A stretch of 64,000 nucleotides of DNA from Clavibacter sepedonicus (GCF_000069225.1 NC_010407.1:1550001-1614000); one strand, 5' to 3'; shown: positions 29,708 to 40,815, counted from the first letter of the stretch. Numbers and translations are program-made. Notes: a model not told the origin generated them from the sequence alone.

Positions 29708-30850
29708 TCAGGCCGCGGGCTCCCCGATCTCCCCGCGCTCGATCGCCTCGCGCTCGAACTCCCGCACGATCGGCAGCACCTGCGTGCCGAACTGCTCGAT
29801 GTCCTCGAGGTAGTGCAGGAAGCCGAGCAGCAGCAGGTCCACCCCGCGCTTGCGGTACTCCACCATGCGACGGGCGATCTGCTCGGGGGTGCCGATGAGG
29901 CCCGTCCGGAAGCCGTCGTTGTACTGCACCAGGTCGCGGAAGGTCGAGTCGGACCACATGCCCTTGCCGTCCCCGGTGGAGGCGCCTGCCTGCTTCACCG
30001 CCTGCCGGAAGCCCTCGACGGCGTCGGGGTTCGCCTTGGCGATGATCTCCTCGAGGACGTCCTGCGCCTCCTGCTCCGTGTCGCGTGCGATGACGAAGCC
30101 GTTGAGGCCGAACTTGACCCGCTCGGTCCGGCCGGCGGCGCGGGCCGAGGCGAGGACGTCGACGCGCTGCTCCTCGAAGCCCGCGAAGTCCTTGCCGTTG
30201 GAGAAGTACCAGTCGGTGACGCGGCCGCCCATCTCGCGCGCGTCCGTGCTGTTGCCGCCCATGAAGATCTCGGGGTGCGCGCGGCCGGGAACGTCGACGG
30301 GCGGCGGCTTGAGCGTGAAGTCGTGGATCCGGTAGAAGTCGCCGAGGTGCGTGAACTCCTTCTCCGTCCAGAGGCCGCGGAGCACGCGGATGAACTCCTC
30401 GGTGCGTCGGTAGCGCTCCCCGTGCTCGAGCCACGGCTCGCCGAAGCCCACGAACTCGTCCTTGAGCCAGCCCGACACGACGTTCACGGCGGCGCGGCCG
30501 TGCGACATGTGGTCGGCCGTGATGATCCACTTGGCCAGCACGCCCGGATGCCAGAGCCCCGGGTGGACGGCCGCGATCACCTTCAGCCGCTCGGTCGCGA
30601 GCAGCAGGCCGAGCGAGAAGGACGTCGACTCGTGCTGCTGGTCGGCGCCGTAGGAGGCGGCGTAGCGGACCTGGCTCAGCGCGTAGTCGAAGCCGTTCCG
30701 CTCGGCGAGCTGCGCGACACGGACGTTGAAGTCGAAGTCGAAGTGGGTGCGCTGCTCGATGTCGCTCGTCACGAGGCCGCCCGAGACGTTCGGGACCCAG
30801 TAGGCGAAGGACAGCGCGTCGGGGGATGCGGTGGCGGTGTTCTCGGTCAT
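29708..30850 (-). CDS. LLM-class flavin monooxygenase, SfnG-like (dimethyl sulfone monooxygenase family)
   Basis: This 380-residue TIM-barrel monooxygenase of the bacterial luciferase-like class resembles SfnG, which uses FMNH2 and O2 to cleave dimethyl sulfone to methanesulfinate. The N-terminus [23 protein letters not shown], the flavin-site segment [20 protein letters not shown] and [13 protein letters not shown] support that group over other alkanesulfonate monooxygenases. No flavin reductase gene is adjacent. ATG 30850 is used. It lies opposite to, and inside, the usually tight clpP2-clpX neighbourhood. The true substrate is uncertain. Confidence 0.85.
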   Translation of the reverse strand: MTENTATASPDALSFAYWVPNVSGGLVTSDIEQRTHFDFDFNVRVAQLAERNGFDYALSQVRYAASYGADQQHESTSFSLGLLLATERLKVIAAVHPGLWHPGVLAKWIITADHMSHGRAAVNVVSGWLKDEFVGFGEPWLEHGERYRRTEEFIRVLRGLWTEKEFTHLGDFYRIHDFTLKPPPVDVPGRAHPEIFMGGNSTDAREMGGRVTDWYFSNGKDFAGFEEQRVDVLASARAAGRTERVKFGLNGFVIARDTEQEAQDVLEEIIAKANPDAVEGFRQAVKQAGASTGDGKGMWSDSTFRDLVQYNDGFRTGLIGTPEQIARRMVEYRKRGVDLLLLGFLHYLEDIEQFGTQVLPIVREFEREAIERGEIGEPAA

Positions 30851-30976
30851 GCGGACATGGTGGGGGCGCCCGCTGGGGCTGGCCCCGAGTGTTGCGCCGT
30901 GTGACGGCCAGCGCGCGGAGGATGCCACACGACGGGCCGTGCTCCCAGGGGTCCGGGCGATGTCCCATGCACGGGT

Positions 30977-30982
30977 TAGGCT
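30977..30982 (+). promoter_or_regulatory. Putative -10 box for clpX
   Basis: TAGGCT, with T immediately before it, lies 34 bases upstream of the clpX ATG and would give a leader of about 27 bases carrying the ribosome binding site. Confidence 0.55.
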
Positions 30983-31016
30983 CGTGGCACACCGCACGAC
31001 TTCCGGGGAGGCTTCC

Positions 31017-32297
<1,281 letters not shown>

Positions 32298-32320
32298 GCC
32301 GTCGGGCCCACCGCAGCCGC

Positions 32321-32366
32321 ACGACGAGAGCGCCGCACCCCGTGAGGGGCGCGGCGCTCTCGTCGT
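32321..32366. terminator. Bidirectional terminator between clpX and the M3 peptidase gene
   Basis: A perfect 16-bp stem, ACGACGAGAGCGCCGC (32321-32336) with its complement at 32351-32366 and a 14-base loop, lies between convergent stops. Confidence 0.85.
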
Positions 32367-32378
32367 ATGGCGTCCGGG

Positions 32379-34442
32379 TCAGTCGGCGAGGCCCCGGCGC
32401 TCGAGCAGCGGCTCGATCACGGCGTCGCGGCCACGGAAGTCGCGGTACGCCTCCAGCGGGTCCTTCGATCCGCCGACGCCGAGGAGCCGGGAGCGGAAGC
32501 GGTCGCCGTTCGCGCGGGTGAGGCCGCCGTTCTCGTGGAACCACTCCACGGTGTCGGCGTCGAGCACCTCGCTCCAGATGTACGAGTAGTAGCCCGCGTC
32601 GTAGCCGCCCGCGAAGGTGTGCTGGAAGTAGCTCGAGGCATAGCGGGGGAGGACCGCAGGCACGTCGAGGCCGACGGCCGCGAGGGCCTCGGCCTGGAAC
32701 GCGTCCACGTCCTCGACGACGTCGTCGACGCCGATCCGGTGCCACGCCTGGTCGAGGAGCGCGGCGCCCAGGTACTCGGACGTGAGGAAGCCCTCGTTGA
32801 ACGCGCTGGATGCCTGGACGGCGGCGACCAGCTCGGCCGGCATCGGCTCGCCCGTCTCGTGGTGCACCGCGTAGGACGCGAGGATCTCGGGCCACAGCAT
32901 CCACATCTCGTTCACCTGGCTCGGGAACTCGACGAAGTCGCGGAACACGTTGGTGCCGGCGAACCGCGGGTAGGTCACGCGCGCGAAGAGGCCGTGCAGC
33001 GCGTGGCCGAACTCGTGGAACAGGGTGTTCGCCTCGTCGTAGCTGAGCAGGGTCGGCTGGCCGGCCGGGGGCTTCGGCACGTTCAGGTTGTTGAGCACGA
33101 CCGTAGGCGTGTCGAGCAGCGCGCTCTGGGAGATGAGCGGGTTCATCCACGCGCCGCCCCGCTTCGAGTCGCGCGTGTGGAGGTCGAGGACGTAGAGGCC
33201 CACGGGGGATCCGTCCTCGTCGCGCACCTCGAAGACGCGCGCGTCCGGGTGGTAGGCGGGGATGTCGTCGCGTTCGGCGAAGGTGACGCCGTAGAGCTCG
33301 GTGGCCGCACGGAAGACGCCGTCGCGGAGCACCCGGTCGGCCTCGAGGTACGGGCGCATGCGCTCGGTGTCGACGTCGTAGCGCTCGGTGCGGACCTTCT
33401 CGCTGTAGAACGCCCAGTCCCAGGCCGCGAGCTCGAAGGAGGGCTCGCCGAGCTCCTCCTGCGTGCGGTCGATCACGCGCTGCAGCTCGACGGCCTCGGC
33501 GCGGGCGTTCCGCGCCGCGGCGGGGGCGAGTCGACCGAGCATGTCGGCGACGGCCTCAGGGGTCCCCGCGGTCTGGTCGGCCGTGACCGCGGCCGCGTGG
33601 CTCGGGAAGCCGAGGAGGGCGGCGCGCTCGGCGCGGAGGCGGGTGATCTCGAGCACGAGCGGGCGGTTGTCGTGCGCGTTGCCGCGGGCGCTACGGGCGA
33701 GCGACGCTGCGAGGATCCGCTGGCGGAGCGCCCGGTCGGTGAGCTGCGAGAGGTAGGGATGACCGGTCGGCAGCACGAGGGTGATGAGGTGCTTCCCCTC
33801 GAGGCCGCGGTCGGCGGCGGCCTGCGCGGCGGCCGCGATCGCGCCCGCTCCGAGCCCGTCGAGCTGCGCCGGGTCGTCGACGACGACGGCGAGGTCGTTC
33901 GTGTCCTCGAGCAGGTTCGACTCGAAGCGCGTGGTCAGGACGGACAGGCGGCGGTTGAGGTCGGGGAGGCGTGCCTTGGCCTCGTCGTCGAGGCCCGCGC
34001 CGGTGATGGTGAACTCGGCGAGGTAGCGCTCGACGAGGTACACGGACTCGGCGTCGAGGCCCGACTCGTGGCGGGTGTCGTGCACGGCGCGGATCCGCGC
34101 GTAGAGGGCTGAGTCGAGCCGGATCGCATCCTCGTGCGCGGCGAGCTCGGGAGCGATCTCGGCGTCGAGCTCGCGCGTGGAGGGCGAGCTGTCGGCCGAG
34201 GAGAGCGTAAAGAAGACGTGGCCGACCCGGTCGAGCGTGCGCCCGGCGCGCTCCAGGGCGACGAGCGTGTTCTCGAACGTGGGCGGCTCGGGGGAGTCGG
34301 CGATGGCGCGGACCTCGGCCAGGTGCTCGGCGATCCCGGCCTGGAACGCGGGACGGAAGTGCTCCTCTCGGATGTCGGCGAAGGGGGGCATGCCGTAGGG
34401 GAGGGTGCTCGGTTCGAGGAAGGGATTCGGGGGCGTCGTCAT
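32379..34442 (-). CDS. M3-family metallopeptidase (peptidyl-dipeptidase Dcp / oligopeptidase A type)
   Basis: This 687-residue cytoplasmic zinc peptidase degrades short peptides. The HEXXH is HEFGH starting at H476 (ANTLFHEFGHALHGLF), with the third ligand in FVEFPSQVNEMW, a segment typical of family M3. The N-terminal MPPFADIREEHFRPAFQAGI is also characteristic of Dcp/OpdA. The full length fits the family. It lies beside clpX and may clear peptides released by Clp, which is inference. The start ATG 34442 is near the divergent methyltransferase gene. Confidence 0.94.
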   Translation of the reverse strand: MTTPPNPFLEPSTLPYGMPPFADIREEHFRPAFQAGIAEHLAEVRAIADSPEPPTFENTLVALERAGRTLDRVGHVFFTLSSADSSPSTRELDAEIAPELAAHEDAIRLDSALYARIRAVHDTRHESGLDAESVYLVERYLAEFTITGAGLDDEAKARLPDLNRRLSVLTTRFESNLLEDTNDLAVVVDDPAQLDGLGAGAIAAAAQAAADRGLEGKHLITLVLPTGHPYLSQLTDRALRQRILAASLARSARGNAHDNRPLVLEITRLRAERAALLGFPSHAAAVTADQTAGTPEAVADMLGRLAPAAARNARAEAVELQRVIDRTQEELGEPSFELAAWDWAFYSEKVRTERYDVDTERMRPYLEADRVLRDGVFRAATELYGVTFAERDDIPAYHPDARVFEVRDEDGSPVGLYVLDLHTRDSKRGGAWMNPLISQSALLDTPTVVLNNLNVPKPPAGQPTLLSYDEANTLFHEFGHALHGLFARVTYPRFAGTNVFRDFVEFPSQVNEMWMLWPEILASYAVHHETGEPMPAELVAAVQASSAFNEGFLTSEYLGAALLDQAWHRIGVDDVVEDVDAFQAEALAAVGLDVPAVLPRYASSYFQHTFAGGYDAGYYSYIWSEVLDADTVEWFHENGGLTRANGDRFRSRLLGVGGSKDPLEAYRDFRGRDAVIEPLLERRGLAD

Positions 34443-34469
34443 ACGGCGAGCCTAGGCCGGGCGCCGACC

Positions 34470-34475
34470 TAGGCT
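34470..34475 (+). promoter_or_regulatory. Putative -10 box, leaderless methyltransferase gene
   Basis: TAGGCT ends six bases before GTG 34482, so the message is probably leaderless. The motif and spacing are the same as at 17732. Confidence 0.5.
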
Positions 34476-34481
34476 CGGAGG

Positions 34482-35285
34482 GTGAACAGCGAGCGATACA
34501 CCCACGGCCACCACGAGAGCGTCCTCCGCGTGCACAGCGCGCGGACCGTCCGGAACTCCGCCTCCTACCTGGAGCCGCACCTGCGCCCCGGGCTCGACGT
34601 CCTCGACGTCGGCAGCGGACCCGGGACGATCACCGTGGAGCTCGCCGACATCGTCGCGCCCGGTTGTGTCGTTGGCCTCGACATGTCCGAGGACGTGGTG
34701 CGGCAGGCGTCCGAGCTGGCCGAGGGCCGGGGCACGGCGAACGTCGAGTTCGTCACGGGATCCGTGTACGAGCTGCCCTACGCGGACGCCTCGTTCGACG
34801 TCGTGCACGCGCACCAGGTGCTGCAGCACGTCGGCGACCCCGTCCGCGCGCTGGAGGAGATGCGCCGCGTCACCCGGCCGGGCGGGCTCGTTGCGGCGCG
34901 CGACGTCATCTACTCGAAGGTGGCGCTGTTCCCCGAGTCGGACGGCCTGCGGCTCTGGGCCGACGTGTACCTGCCCGTGCACCGGGCGAACGGCGGCGAG
35001 CCGGACGCGGGATCCCGCCTCAAGGCGTGGGCGCGCCAGGCGGGCTTCACCGAGATCGCGTCGAGCGCGTCGGTGTGGTGCTTCTCCTCGGACGACGAGC
35101 GGGCCTGGTGGGGCGGCGCGTGGGCCGACCGGGCGGTCGCGTCGTCGTTCGCGGGCCAGGCGCGCGAGGGCGGCTTCGCGACGGACGACGACCTGCAGGC
35201 CATCCGCGCCGGCTGGCAGGAGTGGGCGGCCGACGAGGACGGCTTCCTCGCGATGCCGCATGGCGAGATCCTCGCCCGGCGCTGA
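34482..35285 (+). CDS. Class I SAM-dependent methyltransferase
   Basis: This 267-residue methyltransferase of the UbiE/Methyltransf_11 type has motif I LDVLDVGSGPGTITVELA near 34-51, the acidic end of β2 in VVGLDMSEDVV, motif II SFDVVHAHQVLQHV and post-motif RPGGLVAARDV. The target could be a lipid, a quinone precursor or a secondary metabolite; nothing nearby decides. It begins with GTG and no Shine-Dalgarno sequence, and a 17-bp hairpin follows it. Confidence 0.85.
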   Translation: MNSERYTHGHHESVLRVHSARTVRNSASYLEPHLRPGLDVLDVGSGPGTITVELADIVAPGCVVGLDMSEDVVRQASELAEGRGTANVEFVTGSVYELPYADASFDVVHAHQVLQHVGDPVRALEEMRRVTRPGGLVAARDVIYSKVALFPESDGLRLWADVYLPVHRANGGEPDAGSRLKAWARQAGFTEIASSASVWCFSSDDERAWWGGAWADRAVASSFAGQAREGGFATDDDLQAIRAGWQEWAADEDGFLAMPHGEILARR

Positions 35286-35300
35286 GCCGCCGCAGTATGC

Positions 35301-35339
35301 GACGAGGCCCGCCGGACGCGTCGTCCGGCGGGCCTCGTC
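35301..35339. terminator. Bidirectional terminator, 17-bp perfect stem
   Basis: Arms 35301-35317 (GACGAGGCCCGCCGGAC) and 35323-35339 are exact complements with a five-base loop, 15 bases after the methyltransferase stop and 27 from the convergent small gene. Confidence 0.88.
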
Positions 35340-35366
35340 ATGCGTCCGCGTGCGACGCGGCGCGTG

Positions 35367-35630
35367 TCAGTCGTCGAAGGGGTCGTCGGTGCTCTCGCCG
35401 GGGATCGTGATCGTCGCCGCGTCCTCGACCGGGTCGTAGCGGATCACGGTTCCGTCGTCGAGCTCCACGACCGGCTTCCGCTCGAGCCAGGTGAGCGTCC
35501 AACGCCACTGCGAGGTGTCGGCGTCGAGCGCCACCACGTCGGACTCGACGGTCGTGACGGCGAGGATCACGACCTCGGGGAGGTCCGCCGGGGCGTCGCC
35601 GCCGACGGGCCAGCGGGTGTCGAGCTGCAT
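35367..35630 (-). CDS. Small hypothetical protein (87 residues)
   Basis: I do not recognise a family. The protein is acidic and soluble, with a β-rich pattern (EVVILAVTTVESDVVALD, WRWTLTWLERKPVVELDDGTVIRYDP) and an acidic C-terminus ending DDPFDD. Its ATG overlaps the GNAT stop by one base, and that gene in turn overlaps valS, so it is the third cistron of a valS operon. The coupling and ordinary codon use suggest a real gene rather than a chance frame. Confidence 0.7.
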   Translation of the reverse strand: MQLDTRWPVGGDAPADLPEVVILAVTTVESDVVALDADTSQWRWTLTWLERKPVVELDDGTVIRYDPVEDAATITIPGESTDDPFDD

Positions 35631-36082
35631 CAGACGTCCTGCTCGTAGGTGACCCACGTGGTGCGGCGGGCGACCCGGTCGTAGAGGCGCTGCGCGTCGG
35701 CGTTGTCCTCCGCGGTGATCCACCGGAGCATGCTCGCCCCGTCGCGGCGCGCGACGTCGGCGACCGCGGCGATGAGCTGCTCGCCCACACCCTGGCGGCG
35801 CAAGATCTCGCGCACGTACAGGTCGTCGAGCAGCAGGCCGTCGGTGCCGCGGGACAGGCGCGAGAAGCGGTGGAAGTGCGCCAGGCCGACGAGGGCGCCC
35901 TCGTGCGCGTCGTCGACGGCGACGAGCGCGGAGCTCGCGTGCGCGTCGTCGATGAGGTGGCTCCAGGCGAGGACCGCGCTCTCGTCCGTCAGCTCGGTGC
36001 CGTAGAACTCGGCGTAGCCGGAGAACAGGTCGAACCAGGGGAAGAAGTCGCCGTCGCGGACGGGGCGGATCGAGATGGTCAT
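35630..36082 (-). CDS. GNAT-family N-acetyltransferase
   Basis: This 150-residue acyl-CoA-dependent acetyltransferase has a typical single GNAT fold: an N-terminal ISIRPVRDGDFFPW, β4 LLLDDLYVREILRRQGVGEQL with the Q/RxxGxG/A pyrophosphate loop (RRQGVG), and a C-terminal QRLYDRV. It overlaps valS by four bases (ATGA), so it is translated from the valS message. The substrate is unknown. The position in a tRNA-synthetase operon suggests, but does not show, a role in amino acid or tRNA quality control. Confidence 0.87.
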   Translation of the reverse strand: MTISIRPVRDGDFFPWFDLFSGYAEFYGTELTDESAVLAWSHLIDDAHASSALVAVDDAHEGALVGLAHFHRFSRLSRGTDGLLLDDLYVREILRRQGVGEQLIAAVADVARRDGASMLRWITAEDNADAQRLYDRVARRTTWVTYEQDV

Positions 36083-38724
36083 GCGCGGTTCTCCTCGGGC
36101 TGCTCGACGGGGGCGAGCGTGATGCGGGCGACGGCGGGGCCGTCCCCCTCGGTGAAGGTCAGGTCGGTGATGCGGCCCACGGCGCGGAGGTCCCGCGCCA
36201 CGAGCTCGAGCGAGCGGATGTCCTCGGGCGAGGCGGAGACCACGGCCTCCGCGACGGGCGTCTTCTGGGAGGCCTTCGCGTCGGTCTTGGCGCGGCGGAT
36301 CCCCACCAGCGCGCGACCGGCGAGGCCCAGGAGCCGCGGGTCGGCCGTGCCGCCGGACGCGGGGGCGTCCGGGGTGGGCGCGGTCGGCCACGCGGCGGTG
36401 TGGATCGACCCGTCGTGCGACCAGCTCCACGCCTCCTCCGCCGCGAACGGCACGAAGGGCGCGAACAGGCGCAGCAGCACGTCGAGGGCCTCGCGGAGCG
36501 CGGCGACCGCGGATCCCCGGTCGGCCGGGTCGGCGTCGGCCGAGTACGCGCGGTCCTTGACGAGCTCCAGGTAGTCGTCGCAGAAGGTCCAGAAGAAGCT
36601 CTCGGTGACCTCGAGCGCGCGGGCGTGATCGTACTCGTCGAGCGCCGTGGTCGCGGTCTCGACGACCTCGGCCAGGGCGGCGAGCATGCCCACGTCGATG
36701 GCCTGCGTCGCGCGGGCGCCCTCGGGTGCCTCGAAGGACAGGATGAACTTCGCCGCGTTGAGCACCTTGATCGCGAGCCGGCGGCCGATCTTGATCTGTG
36801 TCGGGTTCTGCGGGTCCATCGCGGCGTCGACGCCGAGGCGGGCGGAGGCGGCCCAGTAGCGCACCGCGTCGGAGCCGAACTGCTCGAGCGTGGCCGCGGG
36901 GGTCACGACGTTGCCCTTCGACTTCGACATCTTCTTGCGGTCGGGGTCGAGGATCCAGCCGGAGATGGCGGCCGTCCTCCACGGCGCCGCGCCGTGCTCG
37001 AGCTCGGCGCGCAGCACCGTGGAGAAGAGCCACGTGCGGATGATGTCCTGGCCCTGCGGGCGCATCGAGAACGGGAACACGAGGTCGAACAGCTCCGGGT
37101 CGCGCTCCCAGCCGCCCGCGAGCTGCGGCGTGAGGGAGGAGGTGGCCCAGGTGTCCATGACGTCGAGCTCGCCCTGGAAGCCGCCGGGGACGCCGCGCTG
37201 GTCCTCCGCGTAGCCGGGGGCGGGATCCGACGACGGGTCGACGGGCAGCTGGTCCTCGGTCGGCGTGATGGCCCTCTCGAACTCCGGGTTGCCGTCCGCG
37301 TCGAGGGGGTACCAGACGGGGAGCGGCACGCCGAAGAAGCGCTGGCGGGAGACGAGCCAGTCGCCGTTGAGGCCGCCGACCCAGTTCTCGTAGCGCACGC
37401 GCATGAAGTCGGGCACGAAGCCGATCTCCCGACCGCGGCCGATGAGACCTGCGCGGAGCTCCTCGTCCCGGCCGCCGTTGCGGATGTACCACTGGCGGGT
37501 GGAGACGATCTCGAGCGGCTTGTCGCCCTTCTCGTAGAACTTGACGGGGTGCGTGATCTTGCGCGGCTCGCCGATGAGCTCGCCGGACTCCGTGAGGAGC
37601 TCGACCATGGCGGCCTTCGCGGAGAAGACGGTCTTGCCGGCGATGGCGGCGTACGCCTCGCGGCCGGCGTCGGACGTGATGGCGGCGGGCGCCTCGGAGA
37701 CGATGCGGCCGTCGAACCCGACGATCGCGCGGTTCTCCAGCTGCAGCTCGCGCCACCAGACGACGTCGTTGAGGTCGCCGAAGGTGCAGACCATGGCGAT
37801 GCCGGATCCCTTGTCGGGCTGCGCGAGGTGGTGGGCGAGCACGGGGACCTCGACGCCGAAGACGGGCGTCGTGACGGTGGTGCCGAACAGGCCCTGGTAG
37901 CGCTCGTCGTCGGGGTGCGCGACGAGGGCGACGCACGCCGCGAGGAGCTCGGGGCGTGTCGTGTCGATGATCACGTCGTCCCCGCCGGAGCGGTGGAACG
38001 CGAGGCGGTGGTACGCGCTCGGCTGCTCGCGGTCCTCGAGCTCGGCCTGCGCGACGGCGGTGCGGAAGGTCACGTCCCACAGGGTGGGGGCGTCGGCCTG
38101 GTACGCCTCACCGCGGGCGAGGTTGCGGAGGAACGCGCGCTGCGAGGCGACCTGCGCCTCGGATCCGATCGTGCGGTAGCTCTGGCGCCAGTCGACGCTG
38201 AGGCCGAGCGTGCGGAAGAGGTCCTCGAACTGCTTCTCGTCCTCCTCGGTGAGTCGCTCGCACAGCTCGATGAAGTTGCGGCGCGAGATCGGCTGCTGGT
38301 CGGCCGGCTTCGACGTGCCTCCGGTCTCCGAGGGCCGGTACGAGGGATCGTAGGGGAGCGTCGGGTCGCAGCGGACGCCGTAGAAGTTCTGGACGCGGCG
38401 CTCGGTGGGCAGGCCGTTGTCGTCCCAGCCGAGCGGGTAGAAGACGCTCTCGCCGCGCATGCGGCGGTAGCGGGCGATGACGTCGGTGTGCGTGTAGCTG
38501 AAGACGTGGCCGATGTGGAGGGATCCGCTCGCCGTGGGCGGCGGGGTGTCGATGGAGAAGACGGTGCCTGCGGCGGCCTCGTCGCGGCGGAAGTCGTACG
38601 TGCCGTCGGCCTGCCAGCGGCCGCCCCACTTGGCCTCGAGGCCCTCGAGGGCCGGCTTGTCGGGAACCCGGGCGACCTCTCCGGTCGTGCCCTCGGCTGT
38701 GTCCGGACGTCGTTCGTCAGCCAT
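36079..38724 (-). CDS. valS: Valyl-tRNA synthetase
   Basis: This 881-residue class I synthetase charges tRNA-Val. The HIGH motif is H70IGH73 (SGSLHIGHVFSYTH) and KMSKS is at 598-602 (DRKKMSKSKGNVV). The CP1 editing domain lies between them. The C-terminal arm is short and lacks an obvious long coiled coil. ATG 38724 is used; earlier in-frame codons encode unconserved sequence. It leads an operon with a GNAT and a small protein, and lies downstream of, and on the same strand as, pckG behind a hairpin terminator. Confidence 0.96.
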   Translation of the reverse strand: MADERRPDTAEGTTGEVARVPDKPALEGLEAKWGGRWQADGTYDFRRDEAAAGTVFSIDTPPPTASGSLHIGHVFSYTHTDVIARYRRMRGESVFYPLGWDDNGLPTERRVQNFYGVRCDPTLPYDPSYRPSETGGTSKPADQQPISRRNFIELCERLTEEDEKQFEDLFRTLGLSVDWRQSYRTIGSEAQVASQRAFLRNLARGEAYQADAPTLWDVTFRTAVAQAELEDREQPSAYHRLAFHRSGGDDVIIDTTRPELLAACVALVAHPDDERYQGLFGTTVTTPVFGVEVPVLAHHLAQPDKGSGIAMVCTFGDLNDVVWWRELQLENRAIVGFDGRIVSEAPAAITSDAGREAYAAIAGKTVFSAKAAMVELLTESGELIGEPRKITHPVKFYEKGDKPLEIVSTRQWYIRNGGRDEELRAGLIGRGREIGFVPDFMRVRYENWVGGLNGDWLVSRQRFFGVPLPVWYPLDADGNPEFERAITPTEDQLPVDPSSDPAPGYAEDQRGVPGGFQGELDVMDTWATSSLTPQLAGGWERDPELFDLVFPFSMRPQGQDIIRTWLFSTVLRAELEHGAAPWRTAAISGWILDPDRKKMSKSKGNVVTPAATLEQFGSDAVRYWAASARLGVDAAMDPQNPTQIKIGRRLAIKVLNAAKFILSFEAPEGARATQAIDVGMLAALAEVVETATTALDEYDHARALEVTESFFWTFCDDYLELVKDRAYSADADPADRGSAVAALREALDVLLRLFAPFVPFAAEEAWSWSHDGSIHTAAWPTAPTPDAPASGGTADPRLLGLAGRALVGIRRAKTDAKASQKTPVAEAVVSASPEDIRSLELVARDLRAVGRITDLTFTEGDGPAVARITLAPVEQPEENRA

Positions 38725-38807
38725 GCGTGCTCCGGTTCCCTCAGTGTGGACGGCACCGTGTCGATGGTGAGGTGCCTTCTGTGCGGGATCCACGCTACCG
38801 GATGGGG

Positions 38808-38845
38808 GCGCGGAGGCCGGATGCGGGGGCGGTCGGCCTCCGCGC
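38808..38845 (-). terminator. Hairpin terminator after pckG
   Basis: A 12-bp perfect stem (GCGCGGAGGCCG, arms 38808-38819 and 38834-38845) with a 14-base loop lies 26 bases beyond the pckG stop. Confidence 0.75.
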
Positions 38846-38871
38846 ATCCGCCTCCGCGACGGCGTGCGGTC

Positions 38872-40815
38872 TTAGGCGGGCCCGGCCGTCGCGGTCTCCC
38901 GGAAGGCCCGGCGCATCGCGTCGAGGCGGGCCGTCAGCTCCGCGGGCACCCGGCCGCCGAAGCGCGCGAAGTGCGCGTCCACGGCGTCGAGCTCCTCGAG
39001 CCACAGGGCCGGATCCAGCGCCAGCAGCTCCTCGAGCGCCCCGGCATCGAGCTCGAGGCCCGCCACGTCCAGGTCCTCCGGCAGGGGCAGGCCGCCGACC
39101 GGCGTCGACCGGACGGGCACGCGGTCCTCGACGCGGCGCACGATCCACTCGAGCACGCGCGCGTTCTCGCCGAAGCCCGGCCAGAGGAAGGAGCCGTCCT
39201 CGCCCTTGCGGAACCAGTTGACCTGGAAGACGCGGGGTGCGCCGTCGCCGAGGCCCCGCCCGACCTCGAGCCAGTGGCGCCAGTGGTCGGCCATGTCGTA
39301 GCCGCAGAAGGGCTGCATCGCGAAGGGGTCGTGGCGGAGCTCGCCGACCCGGCCCTCGGCGGCGGCCGTCTGCTCCGACGCCATCGTGGCGCCGATGAAG
39401 ACGCCGTGCTCCCAGTCGTCCGCCTCCGCCACCAGCGGGACGTTCGTGGCGCGGCGGCCGCCGAAGAGGATCGCGTCGACCACGACGCCGTCGGGGTCGT
39501 CCCAGTCGTCCGCGAGCGACGGGCACTGCTCGATCGCCACGGTGAAGCGGGCGTTCGGGTGCGCGGCGGGCGTGCCGGATCCGGGCGACCACGGGTTCCC
39601 CTGCCAGTCGAGGAGACCCGCGGGCGGTGTCGGCGTCATGCCCTCCCACCACACGTCGCCGTCGGGGCGGAGCGCGACGTTCGTGAAGATGGCGTTGCCC
39701 CAGACGGTCGACATGGCGACCGGGTTGGTCGTCTCGCCCGTCCCGGGCGCCACGCCGAAGAGGCCGCGCTCGGGGTTGACGGCGCGGAGGCGTCCCTGCA
39801 CGTCGGGCTGGAGCCAGGCGATGTCGTCGCCGAGCGTCTCGACCGTCCAGCCCGGGATCGTGGGCGTGAGCATCGCGAGGTTCGTCTTGCCGCACGCCGA
39901 CGGGAAGGCGGCCGCGACGTGGAAGCGGCGGCCCTCGGGGCTCGTGATCCGGATGAGGAGCATGTGCTCCGCGAGCCAGCCCCCGTCGCGCGCCATCGCC
40001 GAGGCGATGCGGAGGGAGAAGCACTTCTTGCCGAGCAGCGCGTTGCCGCCGTAGCCCGAGCCGAAGGAGATGATCTCGCGCTCCTCCGGGAAGTGGCAGA
40101 TGCGCTTGTCGACGTTGTGCGGCCACGGCACGTCGGCGGTGCGGCGGCCGGCGTCGTCGACCAGCGGCGCGCCGAGGCCGTGCAGCGCGCGGACCCACGT
40201 GGTGTCGGGGCCGATGAGGCGGAGCGCGTCGTCGCCCATCCGGGTCATGAGCGCCATGCTCGCGACGACGTACGGGCTGTCGGTGATCTGCACGCCGAGC
40301 TGCGAGATCGCGCCGCCCAGCGGGCCCATGGAGAACGGGACGACGTAGAGGGTGCGCCCGCGCATGGATCCGGCGAAGAGGCCGTCGAGCTCGGCGCGCG
40401 TCCGCGCCGGGTCGCGCCAGTTGTTCGTGGGGCCGGCGTCGGCCTCGTCCCGCGAGCAGATGAAGGTGCAGTCCTCGACGCGCGCCACGTCGGCCGGGTC
40501 GCTGCGCGCGAGGAAGCTGTGCGGGCGCCACTCGGGGTTCAGCCGGATCAGCGTGCCCGCGTCGACCATCTCGCGCGTGATGCGGTCGTACTCGGCGACG
40601 CTGCCCGTGCACCAGACGACCCGGTCGGGGAGCGTGAGGCGGGCGACCTCGGCGACCCACTCCGCGATGCGCAGGTCGCGGCAGTGCGCGGGGGCTGCGG
40701 TGCCGGGCGGGAGGGGGACTGACTCGGGCGCGAGGGCACCGGATGCGGGCGAGGCGGCGGCGGCGCGTGCGCGGCCGGTGGTGGTGGCAGGTGGTGCGTC
40801 CTGGATGCTGGTCAT
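38872..40815 (-). CDS. pckG: Phosphoenolpyruvate carboxykinase (GTP)
   Basis: This 647-residue enzyme converts oxaloacetate and GTP to PEP, the entry to gluconeogenesis. The P-loop is [12 protein letters not shown] with K310, and the GTP-form reactive-cysteine loop is within it. [14 protein letters not shown] [22 protein letters not shown] and NWFRKGEDG are also diagnostic of the GTP class. The N-terminal ~38 residues are Ala/Pro-rich and non-conserved. ATG 40815 has GAAGGGGA upstream. It is divergent from a RamB/ScfR-type regulator across 109 bases, a likely control link. Confidence 0.96.
   Translation of the reverse strand: MTSIQDAPPATTTGRARAAAASPASGALAPESVPLPPGTAAPAHCRDLRIAEWVAEVARLTLPDRVVWCTGSVAEYDRITREMVDAGTLIRLNPEWRPHSFLARSDPADVARVEDCTFICSRDEADAGPTNNWRDPARTRAELDGLFAGSMRGRTLYVVPFSMGPLGGAISQLGVQITDSPYVVASMALMTRMGDDALRLIGPDTTWVRALHGLGAPLVDDAGRRTADVPWPHNVDKRICHFPEEREIISFGSGYGGNALLGKKCFSLRIASAMARDGGWLAEHMLLIRITSPEGRRFHVAAAFPSACGKTNLAMLTPTIPGWTVETLGDDIAWLQPDVQGRLRAVNPERGLFGVAPGTGETTNPVAMSTVWGNAIFTNVALRPDGDVWWEGMTPTPPAGLLDWQGNPWSPGSGTPAAHPNARFTVAIEQCPSLADDWDDPDGVVVDAILFGGRRATNVPLVAEADDWEHGVFIGATMASEQTAAAEGRVGELRHDPFAMQPFCGYDMADHWRHWLEVGRGLGDGAPRVFQVNWFRKGEDGSFLWPGFGENARVLEWIVRRVEDRVPVRSTPVGGLPLPEDLDVAGLELDAGALEELLALDPALWLEELDAVDAHFARFGGRVPAELTARLDAMRRAFRETATAGPA

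Noticed and set aside
36400..40722. 1440-residue open frame opposite valS and pckG
   Set aside because: It spans two genes and their terminator with no domain similarity; the composition is that of antisense GC-rich coding DNA.
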